A DNA stretch of 64,000 nucleotides, taken from positions 8,911,002 to 8,975,001 of the forward strand of contig JAUPFP010000001.1 in NCBI GenBank assembly GCA_036925085.1, read 5' to 3'. The DNA is from Brachycybe producta (lineage: Eukaryota; Arthropoda; Diplopoda; Playtdesmida; Andrognathidae). Within the stretch, counting starts at the first letter, position 1. Each line of letters begins with the position of its first letter. A model generated the notes under the pieces. That model was not told where the DNA came from. It did not search any database and was given only the letters and a program-made list of their open reading frames with translations. Shown here one piece after another: positions 22,511 through 33,193 of the stretch. The position numbers were made by a program, and so were the translations under genes.

Positions 22511-23552
22511 AAATCAGACTATATTAATAATAATTTATTAAAATGTAGTTTTATTATTTATTTCCTTTGTAGTTTGTATCGAAGATAAAACAAAAAGGTC
22601 CATAAGTCAGCTATCATTTTTGTTATTTTTTCCCCCTTTCTAGTTTCCAATTTTTTTTTAAAAAAATTATTAGTAGTGACATCTGAGTAGAATATTTCTG
22701 TTCAATCTAAATGCACTTTTGTTGACTTATTTTCTGTAGAATATCTAATTATAGATCGTAATATAAATATTTGTAAATGGGTGTAACTGTAATATCGAAT
22801 CATTAAAAAAATAAGTAAACTTGAAAATACAAACAAAACCTGAATTGTTCACTATAAACTTCTATTTCTATTTTAGTATTTTTAAACAAATAAATTAAAA
22901 AATATTACATTATTGTACCATAATACACTTGCATTGTATGAAACTCTATGAATGCTATAACTTGTGACCTACAATCTTATCATGAAAAGTGTTGACAAAA
23001 AACCAATCTTGCAGAAAACACTATCACATTTCTAAAATTTTATTATGCCAATATACAGATGGCACTGCCTCCTTTATCATAATCATTATCACATTCGGTT
23101 CAACCTTATTCGACACCATTTGTAACAAAATATTTTTCTTTATTTATAACAAATACATTTCACTTTTATTAGACCTACTACTACTTCTAAATGGACATTT
23201 AATTACGTCAACATAGTTATATATTTCTATATAAAATTAGTCAGGTGGAAAATGATTGTAGCTGTAACTGGGCGTTAGTATATGAGAATATGTAGGACTT
23301 ACTTTCAAATGTTAGGTGGAGGAGGAAGTTTTACCTGTGTGTCACTTTGGATGTGTGTTTGTTATTATAGTATTGCGTAAATGTGTATGATTGCCAACTT
23401 CGAAGTTCCATGCTTTTTGAGGCAACATTTTTTATTTTATGCCAGCAGTTAAAAACTGGAACTCGAAGTGTACAGAAAGCAGAAAAAAAATTGTTGCTAA
23501 CTGTGCAAACCAAATTCTATTTGAATTTTTGGGATTTTACATTTAGTGCAAC
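22511..23552. other. AT-rich spacer between the two paralogs
   Basis: No gene or repeat recognised. The right part must include the promoter and leader of the gene starting at 23553. Confidence 0.45.
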
Positions 23553-25663
23553 ATGAAAGCATTATCGGTATTATTATGCTGTATTTTGGGTGCTGGAGCT
23601 CAGTTGGTGCCATTTCGTAAGTTTATCAATAATTTATTTCATTTTTCTATTTATATAAAATTTTACTCAATTTTTTATGATCAAAAATTGTTTATTTAAT
23701 TGTAGAATTTCCACAAACATTGGGTAGAACGGGTGATATGGTGCTGGTGTTGGTACTGGATATGGTGGTGGTGCTGGACCTGGATACGTTGGATATCAAC
23801 CGCAAACCCAACAATATTCATCTCAAATTTTTACAAATTGTTTCCAACAAGCGCAAATACCAATGAGTGTTGCTCTTGGAAATTATGTCCAAGGAGGTAT
23901 GTATGTGCCTTTATGTATTAAATTTCTGAGAAAAATATTGGTAATTTCAAATTGCAAATGCCTCCTCCTCGAACTCTAGTTATTCTGGTCTTCCAGAAGC
24001 AACATTACGAAAAACCTGACAGTCTCAATCACGTTTACCATAATTTCTTGTTCATTTTTTGAAAAAATATCTATGAAAAGTTTATTTTGAAAAATATCAA
24101 CAGGAAAATGCTATTAAGTGAATCATTTATAATTCTAGTTTTTAAAACACATTCAATTTCTAAACATGTGCTGCTCCTGAAATACAAAATAACCAGAGTT
24201 CAAAAATCAGCTATTCATAAACAGGGCTGGAATATCCTTTAGGCTAAGTAGGCTGAAGCCTAGGGGCCCGGTAATCTTGGTGGCTCATGTACAACTTTTG
24301 CATTATTGGGTATTCAAATTATTGGCATTTTATTGCCTACTCGGTGAAAAGGGACCCATGCACCAAAAAGGCTAAAGGCCCTTTCTTCCCTTAATCGGAC
24401 CCTGTTTATAAAACATCTTAAGTAATGTAATTGTATATTTTTCGTTATTTTTTCTTCTATGTAGTGGAGATTTCTTTCAGTATTGTCGAACACAACTTCC
24501 AGTTGCACTGACGCAATCTATGCAATTATATCCTAATCAACAAAATTATGTCATGAATCATCTTTTGAATTGGGTTGATGGCGGTGGACGTTTTCTATGT
24601 TCCATGGGACAAAGTATTCTTGCAGGTGTGGCTTTATTCTTTATTAAATTAGTAATGACTAGCTAATTACGAATTGCAGATTTGTTGATCATGGCATAAA
24701 GTGTAACCTTCTAAATTCTAACTTAATTTCCTTTATGACGAAACACAATCGAAAGTGACGAAAACAACTTTAATCATATCATCATGCAACAAAGAATTTT
24801 TATATTATTAAACTTGGAAATATGTTTTAATTGTTATAGGTTTAATGCAAAATGGTGGCCAAGATTGTATTCAGACAACAGCTGCAACTAAAATTGGTTT
24901 TTGCCAAAATGCTTTGGGTAATCTCATAACTAGCCTTGACTACAACAACGGTTATTGCGGGTAATTAGTAAATAAATTACTATATTTGAAATTTATGCTC
25001 GTAAAAATAATCTTTCTTTGTCCTACCGCCTTCACTTGGTGTAAACTTCAGATTAATTGCGAACTCGAATTATTTTATCTTTCAACTGCAAAATGAAGCG
25101 AAACTTGAATATGTTTTCGAAAATAGAATGGTAGATCAATCACATAAAATTATTTTTATGTTTGATATCTTTCAAAATAAGCGTTTTATGCGAGTTTGAA
25201 AATGATGCAACTTTAAGCAGACATTATATATTTTTAATTTTAGTCTATAAAAACTTAATATTGAAAGATATTCACATGAAAATTCCCGTAAGTGGTTAAG
25301 CTACCGTTCTAGTTTCTAAAACACTATCTAATTTTTCTTAATTTTATTTTTGAAAGACAAGAGTTTGAAAATCAGTTGCCCGTAAACCGTCTTAAGTGAC
25401 TAATTTTTTTTTTGCTTCTGTTTCTACTTTCAAATAGACAACTGGATAACTCAATGCAATGTTTCATTGATGCAGTTAACATGTGCCCTAATAATGGCTT
25501 AAGAGATTTCTTGTGGGATTTCTTTAAAAGTGTTCAAAAGCAGGGTCCCTGTGCCGGTACAAGCCGTTTCACAAATTCAGCTTCGAAACCAGCTAAAAAT
25601 ACAGCCACAGCTATTGTATCAGCTATAGTTCTTGTATTTGTTATGAAAACATTTTTCTCTTGA
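23553..25663 (+). CDS. Secreted Cys-rich, probably GPI-anchored protein (paralog 2), one-base deletion
   Basis: Exons: 23553-23616, 23706-23900, 24465-24625, 24840-24960 and 25438-25663, together 767 bases, one short of 256 codons. Phases are 1, 2, 1, 2, as in the preceding gene. Exon 1 encodes a signal peptide (MKALSVLLCCILGAGA). Exon 2 has a Gly/Tyr/Gln-rich stretch (GVGTGYGGGAGPGYVGY) before the Cys domain. That domain contains DFFQYCRTQL, RFLCSMGQ, MQNGGQDC, IGFCQNAL, MQCFIDAVNMC and a closing QGPC. The C-terminus is hydrophobic (IVSAIVLVFVMKTFFS), GPI-signal-like. A base is missing near 23735: GGT is followed by GA where one more G would give the Gly codon that keeps the reading frame. 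Introns 2 and 4 each hold a MITE-Y copy. Role unknown; extracellular, membrane-anchored binding is an inference. Confidence 0.8.
23961..24224. mobile_element. MITE-Y copy in intron 2 of paralog 2
   Basis: The left end reads TCGAACTCTAGTTATTCTGG. The right end reads the inverse, AATAACCAGAGTTCAAAAATC plus CTATTCATAAAC. Inner boxes AATATCAACAGGAAAATGC and TAAGTGAATCATTTATAATT match the consensus of the family. Confidence 0.65.
25058..25398. mobile_element. MITE-Y copy in intron 4 of paralog 2
   Basis: The left end has GCGAACTCGAATTATTTTATC. The right end has AGACAAGAGTTTGAAAATC and CGTAAACCGTCTTAAGTG. Inner boxes TGATATCTTTCAAAATAAGC and CTACCGTTCTAGTTTCTAAA match the other copies. It ends only about 40 bp before the exon 5 acceptor. 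Confidence 0.7.
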
Positions 25664-25841
25664 AATAATTATTTTTTTAAACAAAGAAATTGTTTGTTTT
25701 TAGAAATCTGAAAACTATTCTCTTTCGAGGAGGTTTTTCTTTTTATAGTTATTGATGCTCATGTAATGATTACAAATGATTTGAATTTAATTCTAGGAGC
25801 CTATTTTGATTGAGTTTGGCAATGATTTTACATATCATCAT

Positions 25842-26989
25842 CAGAGGGCGGAATTCTATAAAAAAACATATTCCAAATACATTCAGCTATCATGCCCAAA
25901 TTTAACATCCATCCATTTCAGAATGTTAGGAATTGAATAAACTACATTTATAAATACATATTTTACATATTTTGGAAAATATTTAAATACACATATTTTT
26001 GTAAATATTTATTGAAATTTAAACATATAAATATTTTTTTTTCAAATTTCAAATATTTTTACTAATCACAATCATTATTAATCACTGAATTGGAAAGAAA
26101 CTAGCAAAATTATAATTTTTCAAGTATCTAAATGTGATTTCGTGAATCATTAGTTACTTTATATAAGGTTAGTAGAGACCACATGTTAGAAACAAAGAAG
26201 ACAAAGAAAGTTAAGTTATTTTATGTCTGTTTTCCAGTTGTTAATGAAATTTAACAAAACCATTTACTATTTGAAAGAAAATTTGTCTTTTACAGTAACT
26301 TGTGAAGTATTAGTTTCGTACAAAATAAATTTATTTACGAAATCCATTATTTTGACGTCATTTCCGGCTGATTTCGTTACAACACAAAGATTTCGTACGA
26401 AATGAGGCATTTCTTTACGAAATTATAAAATTATTTTGTAGTTGGATTTTGTCGATGGAAAACGACGTCGTTTTAAAAATAATAACCAACCCTACATGAA
26501 AGATTTCCGATTAAAGCAAGAATATTAAGTGCAAAGAACAATAAAAATTAAAAAATCTACGTTTAGTGGCGATTAATTAGGCAAAAAGTACCACACAAAT
26601 CGCCGTAAAAGGTGAATGATTTCGTTTACGTTTTCGGGTTGCTTCGCTAACTACAATAACGAAATTGAAACGAAAACGAAATCACTTAATTTAAATATAT
26701 AAATTTCGTGAAACTTAATTTCGTACGAAATTTCGCTAAGTCCCTATTGTAGTAAAGTGGTCTCTCACTATCAATTATCTACCATCTACATTTTATGATA
26801 ATTCTGATGATAAAACATTTTTACTTTCTAAGAAAATTAAAATAAATGAATTAAAAGTATTAAACAGACTATTTGCTTATTAAAGACTATTTAGGAATTT
26901 AAAAATATTTTAATACATATTTTGCCCATTTTGAGTACATATATATGTACATATTTTCCAATAATAAAAACATTTTATTCCGCCCTCTG
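25842..26989. mobile_element. hAT-type element with perfect 8-bp target duplication
   Basis: Terminal inverted repeats start CAGAGGGCGGAAT and end ATTCCGCCCTCTG. Both sides carry the identical 8-bp duplication ATCATCAT (25834-25841 and 26990-26997). The interior is AT-rich with many AAATATTT-like words and no transposase, so it is non-autonomous. A second inverted-repeat element occupies 26172-26768 inside it. Confidence 0.85.
26172..26768. mobile_element. Nested inverted-repeat element (TA target)
   Basis: The ends GTAGAGACCAC and GTGGTCTCTCAC are imperfect inverted repeats flanked on both sides by TA, the target of mariner-like elements. The interior carries many CGAAAT, TTCGTACGAAA and ACGAAAACG words and is richer in CpG than its surroundings. 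No coding capacity was seen. Confidence 0.45.
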
Positions 26990-27180
26990 ATCATCATATG
27001 TATAGAGAGGATAATCTCTTAGATCCTATCATTGGATTCATTGCAATGTTTGAATTACTGAGCAGAATTTGTATTCTTTCTTGTTTTATATTTGATTTTA
27101 TCACTTGTTGATGAAAAAAAACTAATAAAGCTAATTCTTTTTATTTTTACTCAGCCTAATATTCATTAAAATTGCAATTA

Positions 27181-27450
27181 TGGTGATTTTATAGTATAAA
27201 CGCCTCTCGAACTCTTGATTATTTTCTATTACAGTTGCAAAATGAAGAGAAAATAGAACGTTTTTTAGAAACTAGACAGGTAGCTCAATCATTTAAAGGT
27301 ATTTTCATGTTGATATCTCTCAAAGGTTTATTTTGAAAGTCAACATGAAAACACCCTTAAGTGATTGAGCTACAATTCTAGTTTTGTCTTAATTTTGCTC
27401 TTCTGAAAGGCAGACTAATCAGAGTTCGAAAATCAGCTCTTCGTAAACCA
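27181..27450. mobile_element. MITE-Y copy
   Basis: A clear, nearly complete copy. The left end is GTATAAACGCCTCTCGAACTC. The inner inverted pair is AGACAGGTAGCTCAATCA and TGATTGAGCTACAATTCTAG. The right end is CAGAGTTCGAAAATCAGCTC then TTCGTAAACCA. Confidence 0.75.
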
Positions 27451-27680
27451 TAAACCAATTCGCGCTGTTTTTTTTCTAGATAATTTTGAATTTGGCGCTA
27501 AATTCAATCGATATTTTTGAAGAAAAAAAACTAATCGATATTAAAACTGAGAGGTCATTGAAAGTTAAAGAAGGCCGTATTCAGTCGTTGAAATTTCTTT
27601 TAAGAAATATTTTTTTTATATATTTTATTTTTATTATTTATATTTTTTTGTTTTTATTTATTTTTAAACCTATATTTTTT

Positions 27681-27800
27681 GTGGGCTTCGTGGGTTTGGT
27701 GGGCTTTTTGGGTTTGGTGGTCTTTGTGGGCCTGGAAGGCTTTGTGGGCCTTGTGGGTTTGGTGGTCTTTGTGGGCATCACGGGTTTGGAAGGCGTTTCA
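27681..27800. repeat. Degenerate GTGGGCTTTG-type minisatellite
   Basis: Tandem variants of a 9- to 12-bp word (GTGGGCTTC, GTGGGTTTG, GTGGTCTTT, GTGGGCCTG). Translations are Gly-Phe-Val or Trp repeats and are not taken as protein. A similar word occurs at about 36890-36950. Confidence 0.6.
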
Positions 27801-27829
27801 TCACATGAACTATCTCCATATTGAAGCCG

Positions 27830-29340
27830 GCCGCCATCTTGGATCGACCAGAAGCTCTTCAAAAAGGCGCCAACAGAGCGGTTTTTCGCTCCATGTGAGC
27901 ACATTGTTGATTCTTCTCTTCTCTTTTTGTTATCTTCTCTTTTTCTCTCTTCCAGTGGGCCTGCATTTGCACACCCTCTGGTGGAGTTTCTCTTTTTGCT
28001 CTTTCCTCTTTTTGTTTTCTTTTTTCTCATCCAGTAGGCCCTGCATTAGCACGCCACCTATGGGATTTTTTTTTTCTATCTATCAGTGTGCTTGGACTAT
28101 GATTTTAAGCTGTGGACATCCACTTTTACACATTGTCTGGCACATTCTGAACACTTTTTCTTGTGAATTAAATTCAGATTTTTCTGAATTTAATTTTATT
28201 TTTCCTGGAGCCGAATTTATTTCTATTCTGGTGACATTCAACTTGTGTGGTTATCACACTTGGGTGTCACTTCACTTTCAAAATTCGGTTTTTATCACTT
28301 CTATTCATCTGAATCCGCCATCTTGGATTCAGACTTTTTTTCTATTGTGTTTTTTTCTGTGGAATCCATCATTCATTTGTAGATTCCATCTTCTTCCTTG
28401 TTTCTTTGGTGATTTACATTGTGTGATCGACCATATTGGAAATTGACTTTATTTCTTATTTTCTTTTCTTGTTCTTTTTTAGAAAAAATTCCTCTTTTCT
28501 CTGTGGATTTTCTCTCTTTTTGTGTTCTTCCTCCTGGTGACTACAAAGCGCCACCTGGCGGATTTCTTCATTTCGAATAATGCAATAACTCTACAACCGG
28601 AAGTGGCCACATCAGCGCCACCTACGAACTTCTCTTGACTATAGGAGGGGGAAGATCGACAGATTCGGTCTTCACTCAGCATAGTTCCTCACTTGCCACT
28701 GATGCTGTCTTTTCATCCAGAGCCATCCACCAGTGAAGAAAACTAAATTTAACCATCTGAACATTCCTTCTTGTTCAACAAGCATTTTGCTTATTTGAAC
28801 AATCATCATTTTCTTTTTTCTGCACTGAATTGCTCTGCTTTTCAATAAATCAAATTCTGGGACGTGTGGTCACCACACCAGAATTTACTACACTTTTGAG
28901 CAATTCAGCTTTCTTCATCAATCTTTATATAAAAGCCCAGCCACCTTGGACTTTTATTTCTTTGCCTGTCCTTTTTCTGAAAGCCCAGCCATCTTGAACT
29001 TTCATCTCTTTGTGTGTTCATCACACAAACACACACACACACACACTTACTTCTTGTTTACAAGTGAACCTAAGTGTGCGGGCACTGCGTTCTAGCTTCA
29101 CTCTTCTTATTTTTCAATTTCTGCAGTGCAATCTTTGATTGGGTGGTGTACCACGCTCGAAGTTTGCATTGTGCATCTACTGTTCTTATTGACGACTCTT
29201 AGAACTCTCATATTCTCCACGTGGTCACCATATACCACGTGTTAAGGGAGATTTTCTCTGAGTCAAGTACAAAGAAAAACTCAATAAAAAATTTACAACA
29301 GTATACCAGTTGGGATCATCACATCCAACTGAGGAACAAC
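27830..29340. other. Pyrimidine-rich noncoding DNA, possibly LTR/leader of a retroelement
   Basis: It has two imperfect copies of a unit of about 80-90 bp (CCAGTGGGCCTGCATTTGCA near 27954 and CCAGTAGGCCCTGCATTAGC near 28030), a CA tract at about 29028-29046, and an AATAAA near 29283. Its richness in C and T and the gag-like frames that follow suggest the 5' LTR and leader of a degraded LTR element, but no matching 3' LTR was seen. Confidence 0.3.
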
Positions 29341-29702
29341 ACCGCGACCAACACAATGACCTGAACAACGCCACCATATTTATTAAACATAGGTAAACCA
29401 CTGTTACTCAGTGTAATAGTGTATAAGAGTACGAGGGTGTCGGTTACCGACAAAAGATCGCGATTCACAGCAAAATCATCCGATTGAACTTACACACACC
29501 AACTTACACCGATACTACTGACTACACTACTGACTACTACGTGTGAACGAGTTACCACATAATGGACGCCCACCCACGATTATCTGGGGCTGCTCAAAGG
29601 GCTCTTCTGAACTCTCGGGGCGGCATGCACCCATCAGAACTATAGAGGACTCACTCAACAAAGACATACAGCACCTACACCATACATGCCACATCACCAA
29701 TC

Positions 29703-30392
29703 ATGGCTGCCACACACAGACCCTCTGATGGCCTGACTGATCACCAGAACTCTCATGAGAATTTGCAGGACAATCCCGTCACTGCTGATGTGACACCACC
29801 ACCACAACCAATCGGCCGCAGCCTCGACGATGCCTGGCTGCAACTGGAAACGCTAGCAACACAAATGTCCTGCCTCATGAATGCCATGGCCGACCGGAAC
29901 ACACATACCACAACACCCCAACGATCATGAACCAACCAACATTGTAGCGACTTGGACCACTTTTTGCCACGCTATGGCGGTTACCAAGAGCAGTACGACT
30001 CATGCTACGATCGACACTACACACCAGATCACTGTCATCGATCTGAAGAACGCGACCATGAAAAGCCCTTTTCTCTGCGAGCTCCTGAGCCAATGTATCG
30101 AAAGCGTGCCGAGGGTCTGTGTTATAGAAATAATGAGTGTACAGAACATTTGCACGTGCACCAGAATTATGACGAATTGCCAGCGAGGGTTCTGCCGAGC
30201 GGCAACTGCTCTGTTCCTCATCAACACAACTGTGACGAGGTAATCTCTCCAGGACCAGGCGATTACCAATCTTATGACACACAAAATCACTCTAGGCCCG
30301 ATAAACGGCCTAGCCAGACTGCACCAACTAATTTGGGAAAGTGCTCGACGACAAACACCCAGCAAGATGCACCATGCACCACACACGCTTGA
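29703..30392 (+). pseudogene. Possible retroelement gag remnant
   Basis: Two frames in succession, 29703-29930 and then 29952-30392, have protein-like, less AT-biased composition. The first includes SLDDAWLQLETLATQMSCLM, which could be a helical segment. The second is rich in His, Arg, Glu, Asp and Pro, as in some gag tails. A purine-rich stretch (GCGGGGGAGGGCG near 30536) could be a polypurine tract. No capsid motif or zinc knuckle is clear, so the call is weak; it could also be unrelated. Confidence 0.28.
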
Positions 30393-30579
30393 CAAGATAA
30401 CATCTGACACCGTAGAACTCAATTGATTGCTTGGTGTGACGTCATTTTGATGTCATTTATGCTGGTATTAAACGTAAATAAGTAACGAGGCCACTTAATT
30501 GCATCTGCATGCAACTTACCGCAAGACCCGCAACTGCGGGGGAGGGCGCATGAGGTTTGGGGGCATAAAAACGAAATGA

Positions 30580-30690
30580 AAGTTATGTATTTTCAAAAAT
30601 AATTTAATAAATTAAGCGAGTGATTTCGAATCGTTCGCTTAATTTATTCAGTTAATTTCGAAAATAAATCGACTTTCATTGAATATTTAC
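30580..30690. repeat. Foldback hairpin
   Basis: A perfect inner stem AATAAATTAAGCGA with TCGCTTAATTTATT. Weaker pairing continues outward for about 30 more bp (ATGAAAGT on each side). No target duplication was identified. Confidence 0.65.
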
Positions 30691-30913
30691 TTTTAAAAAC
30701 TACATACTTGCACCAGTAAATCTTCATAGATATCAATGGGCACAGCAGAACGGTCGGAACAACAGTAGGAATAGTCGGAAAAATAGTAGGAACAGTCGGA
30801 AGGTTAGGTTTAGTTAAATTAAGCTTTTTGCAGGGTGGTTGGGAGCGCAGCCTACATTTTTTAACGAATTAATAAATCAAATTAGTCCATTGTTCGACTG
30901 TTTCTTAATTTGA

Positions 30914-31690
30914 TTAACGGGAAGAATGGTCATTAACAAACCAGGCCCTGCGGAAGACTAAGTTGCCTCTATCCACCCTCTCTGAGATTGCACTAACACA
31001 CACCTTAACCCCCACCCTAGAGCTAACTGTATGCTGAGCTAAGCTAACTAACTTATCTAAAACTTCTGAACCACTCTGTCTACATGGATCATTAGCACCT
31101 ACATGCAACACCACTAGCACCTCATCTGCAGTTTCACCCCGTACCATCCTACTAATACGCTGCTCAACATCCTCAATTTTAGCCCCTGGTAAGCATGCCA
31201 CACTAACTTTTTCCCTGGTATTTCCTTTGGGGACAGCCCACCTATCAATACGCCTCACATTACTGTCACCAACAATGACAACAGATCTAGTCTTAGCTAT
31301 TTTCCTATTTGAATCCCCATCTTCACAATTAAATCTTATGCTAATTGGCATACAGGACACCCTAGCCCCCTTACCCACACCTACACGTCCTACAAATTTC
31401 CTTTGGGCCCTAGAGAAATTCTCCAATGCATCAAATCTATTACATATAGGAGTCCTGGGTGACACTAAAAGGGCCCCAACTAGCTTAGCCCCTTAACTAC
31501 AATCTCCCATCCTAGCCCTCCTGGTGCAGACCTAACTGGTGTTAACCTAACTGGTGTGGCAGCAGACACAGGCTCTTTACTATGGGAAGGGCCAGCATTA
31601 AATACAGCTAACATTTCCCCTCAGCAAAGAAACTTCTGCCTGAAGTCTTGCCACTTCCTGCCTTAGCTGATCCTTACAAACAAAATCCAT
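30914..31690 (-). pseudogene. Truncated ORF1 with SGNH-hydrolase blocks I and III
   Basis: The start is at 31690 (MDFVCKDQLRQEVARLQAEV, a coiled-coil start). A frame break lies near 31500-31620. From 31465 the hydrolase part is readable: VVIVGDSNVRRIDRW (block I) and LHVGANDPCRQ (block III). The frame ends near RAWFVNDHSSR, before block V, so the catalytic His is absent. It is clearly homologous to the protein at 12736-13890. Confidence 0.78.
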
Positions 31691-32110
31691 TACTAAAAAC
31701 AAAAACTAAATGAGCCCAACAATTAAGCCTGTAAAAGAACCAAAACAGAAAAGAAAAAAAAGGAAAAGATCGTTTTTTTGAGAAAAAAAAAACAGTAATA
31801 ACTCAAAAAGCACTAAAAAACGGGGAAAATGGCACCTTTTACAAAAAATAAAAAAGACAGAATCTAATTATAAAGGTTATATAATAAAAACTACTTATCC
31901 AAATCGAAATCCGATTCGAGAAACGTGTTCAGCAGGCTTTGTTACTATCAGGAACAGTGAAAATTTAACTTGTATGGTAGAAGTGAGCAAACGTATTTAG
32001 CACACTTAGTTCTATTTAAAAAACTTAAGATTAAACTTGAATGGAATGATTAAATTAAGAAAATAGCTCAAAACCGGGAGCAAAATTTTTATGCTACAAA
32101 TCACTAACAC
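30914..32110 (-). mobile_element. 5' fragment of the CR1-like family of 9.6-14.6 kb
   Basis: It carries the same leader end as the larger element (ATTAAGAAAATAGCTC, CCGGGAGCAAAA near 32060-32085) and part of ORF1. Sequence similarity stops abruptly near 30914 within ORF1, so the ORF1 end and all of ORF2 are missing. A 3' truncation is unusual for this class and suggests a later deletion or a nested break. Confidence 0.75.
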
Positions 32111-32489
32111 AACACATTCTCTGATTAAGCCTTTATTTCTAACTCTTTAAAATGATTTCGGTTTCAAAATCAAACTTTTGATAGAATAACATAGAATAAT
32201 TCTTGGTTATGAAATTATAAGCGTGGTAGTGAATTGAATTTGAATTAGTATTAACGAGGTTACCAAAATCACATATATAGTGTTCCTCGATAGTTTTAAG
32301 TCTTCTTGTTCGAAAATTCTTGTTCAAAGTCTTGTTCGAGTGTTGACCAAACCCTCAGGCGTCGCACTCGTAAACATCGCAGGGCCGGCTTTATCCTATT
32401 TGCTGCCTTTACACTATTTGATGCCCAGGACAAGAATAGGGCAACTGCTCCTTGCAAACAGACTACTGTTGTTATGTACCAGTGATGAT

Positions 32490-33129
32490 TGTTAGAGAAG
32501 ATTGATACTTTTGTGACACTCTGTATTCACAGAGTTGTGGAACACCCTGTCGAAATTCCTTTCTGACAGTATGGCACCCCTTGGTGCACAGATGTTCAGA
32601 CTTGGGTGGCCCGAATTCTGTGTGAATTCGTGGAACCCGGTCAGACCGTGAGAATTGAGAATAGTCACAGAAATGCCTTTCCTTTTAAGGTAGTATCCCC
32701 AGCCCAGGGCAATGATTGGCCCAGTTGGTAAATCATTGAGCCCTGAGGTGACAGTCGCCCCTACCAGGAGACCGAACAAGAGTGCCGTGCGGCCTATGTG
32801 TGAGGACAGTTCGAGATAGAGAATTGAAGAACAGTTAGTCAGAGATTTCAAGAGTGTTCAGACCGAAACAGTCCTGACTAAAGTAAGAGTTTCAAATAAT
32901 GTAAAACAGTGTAAACAGAACAATGTAAAATATAAAGAGTAAAGAGATATATTTTATTTTACCTAAACTTGTCCCAATAAATCCAGGGACTACCGACAGA
33001 GGTGCTCGGACACTGTCTGAGTCCCTCTGCTTGGAGCCTCCAAGGAACCGAAAAAGGATGATAGTAGTGCCACCGGTATCGTCACGCCCTGTACGTGTTG
33101 TTCATTTATACCTTGTAAGCAACCTAACA
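32490..33129 (+). mobile_element. Possible solo LTR
   Basis: A block of about 640 bp with distinct base composition begins TGTTAG and ends CTAACA, as LTRs do. It has an AATAAA near 32977 and a less AT-rich internal part with many direct words such as GACAGT and CAGACC. I found no target duplication, so the limits are uncertain. It lies next to the Mutator-like gene. Confidence 0.4.
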
Positions 33130-33193
33130 GTTGTCACAAAGTGCAAACTATAGTGGGCTTGTTTTCTGTTGGATGTCCATTTCCAAAACAAAA

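Noticed and set aside
23733..23921. Trp/Cys-rich 62-codon frame
   Set aside because: It is the wrong frame of the glycine-rich exon 2 of paralog 2.
27486..28446. Long frames over the GTGGGCTTTG repeat and the T/C-rich stretch
   Set aside because: Low complexity in every frame (Gly-Phe-Val, Trp or Lys-Pro-Thr repeats) and Phe/Ser-rich sequence from a pyrimidine tract.
30000..30422. Minus-strand frame of 140 codons with hydrophobic content
   Set aside because: Opposite the weak gag-like frame; no motif or start support. I could not decide between the strands with certainty, but the plus frame has the more protein-like composition.
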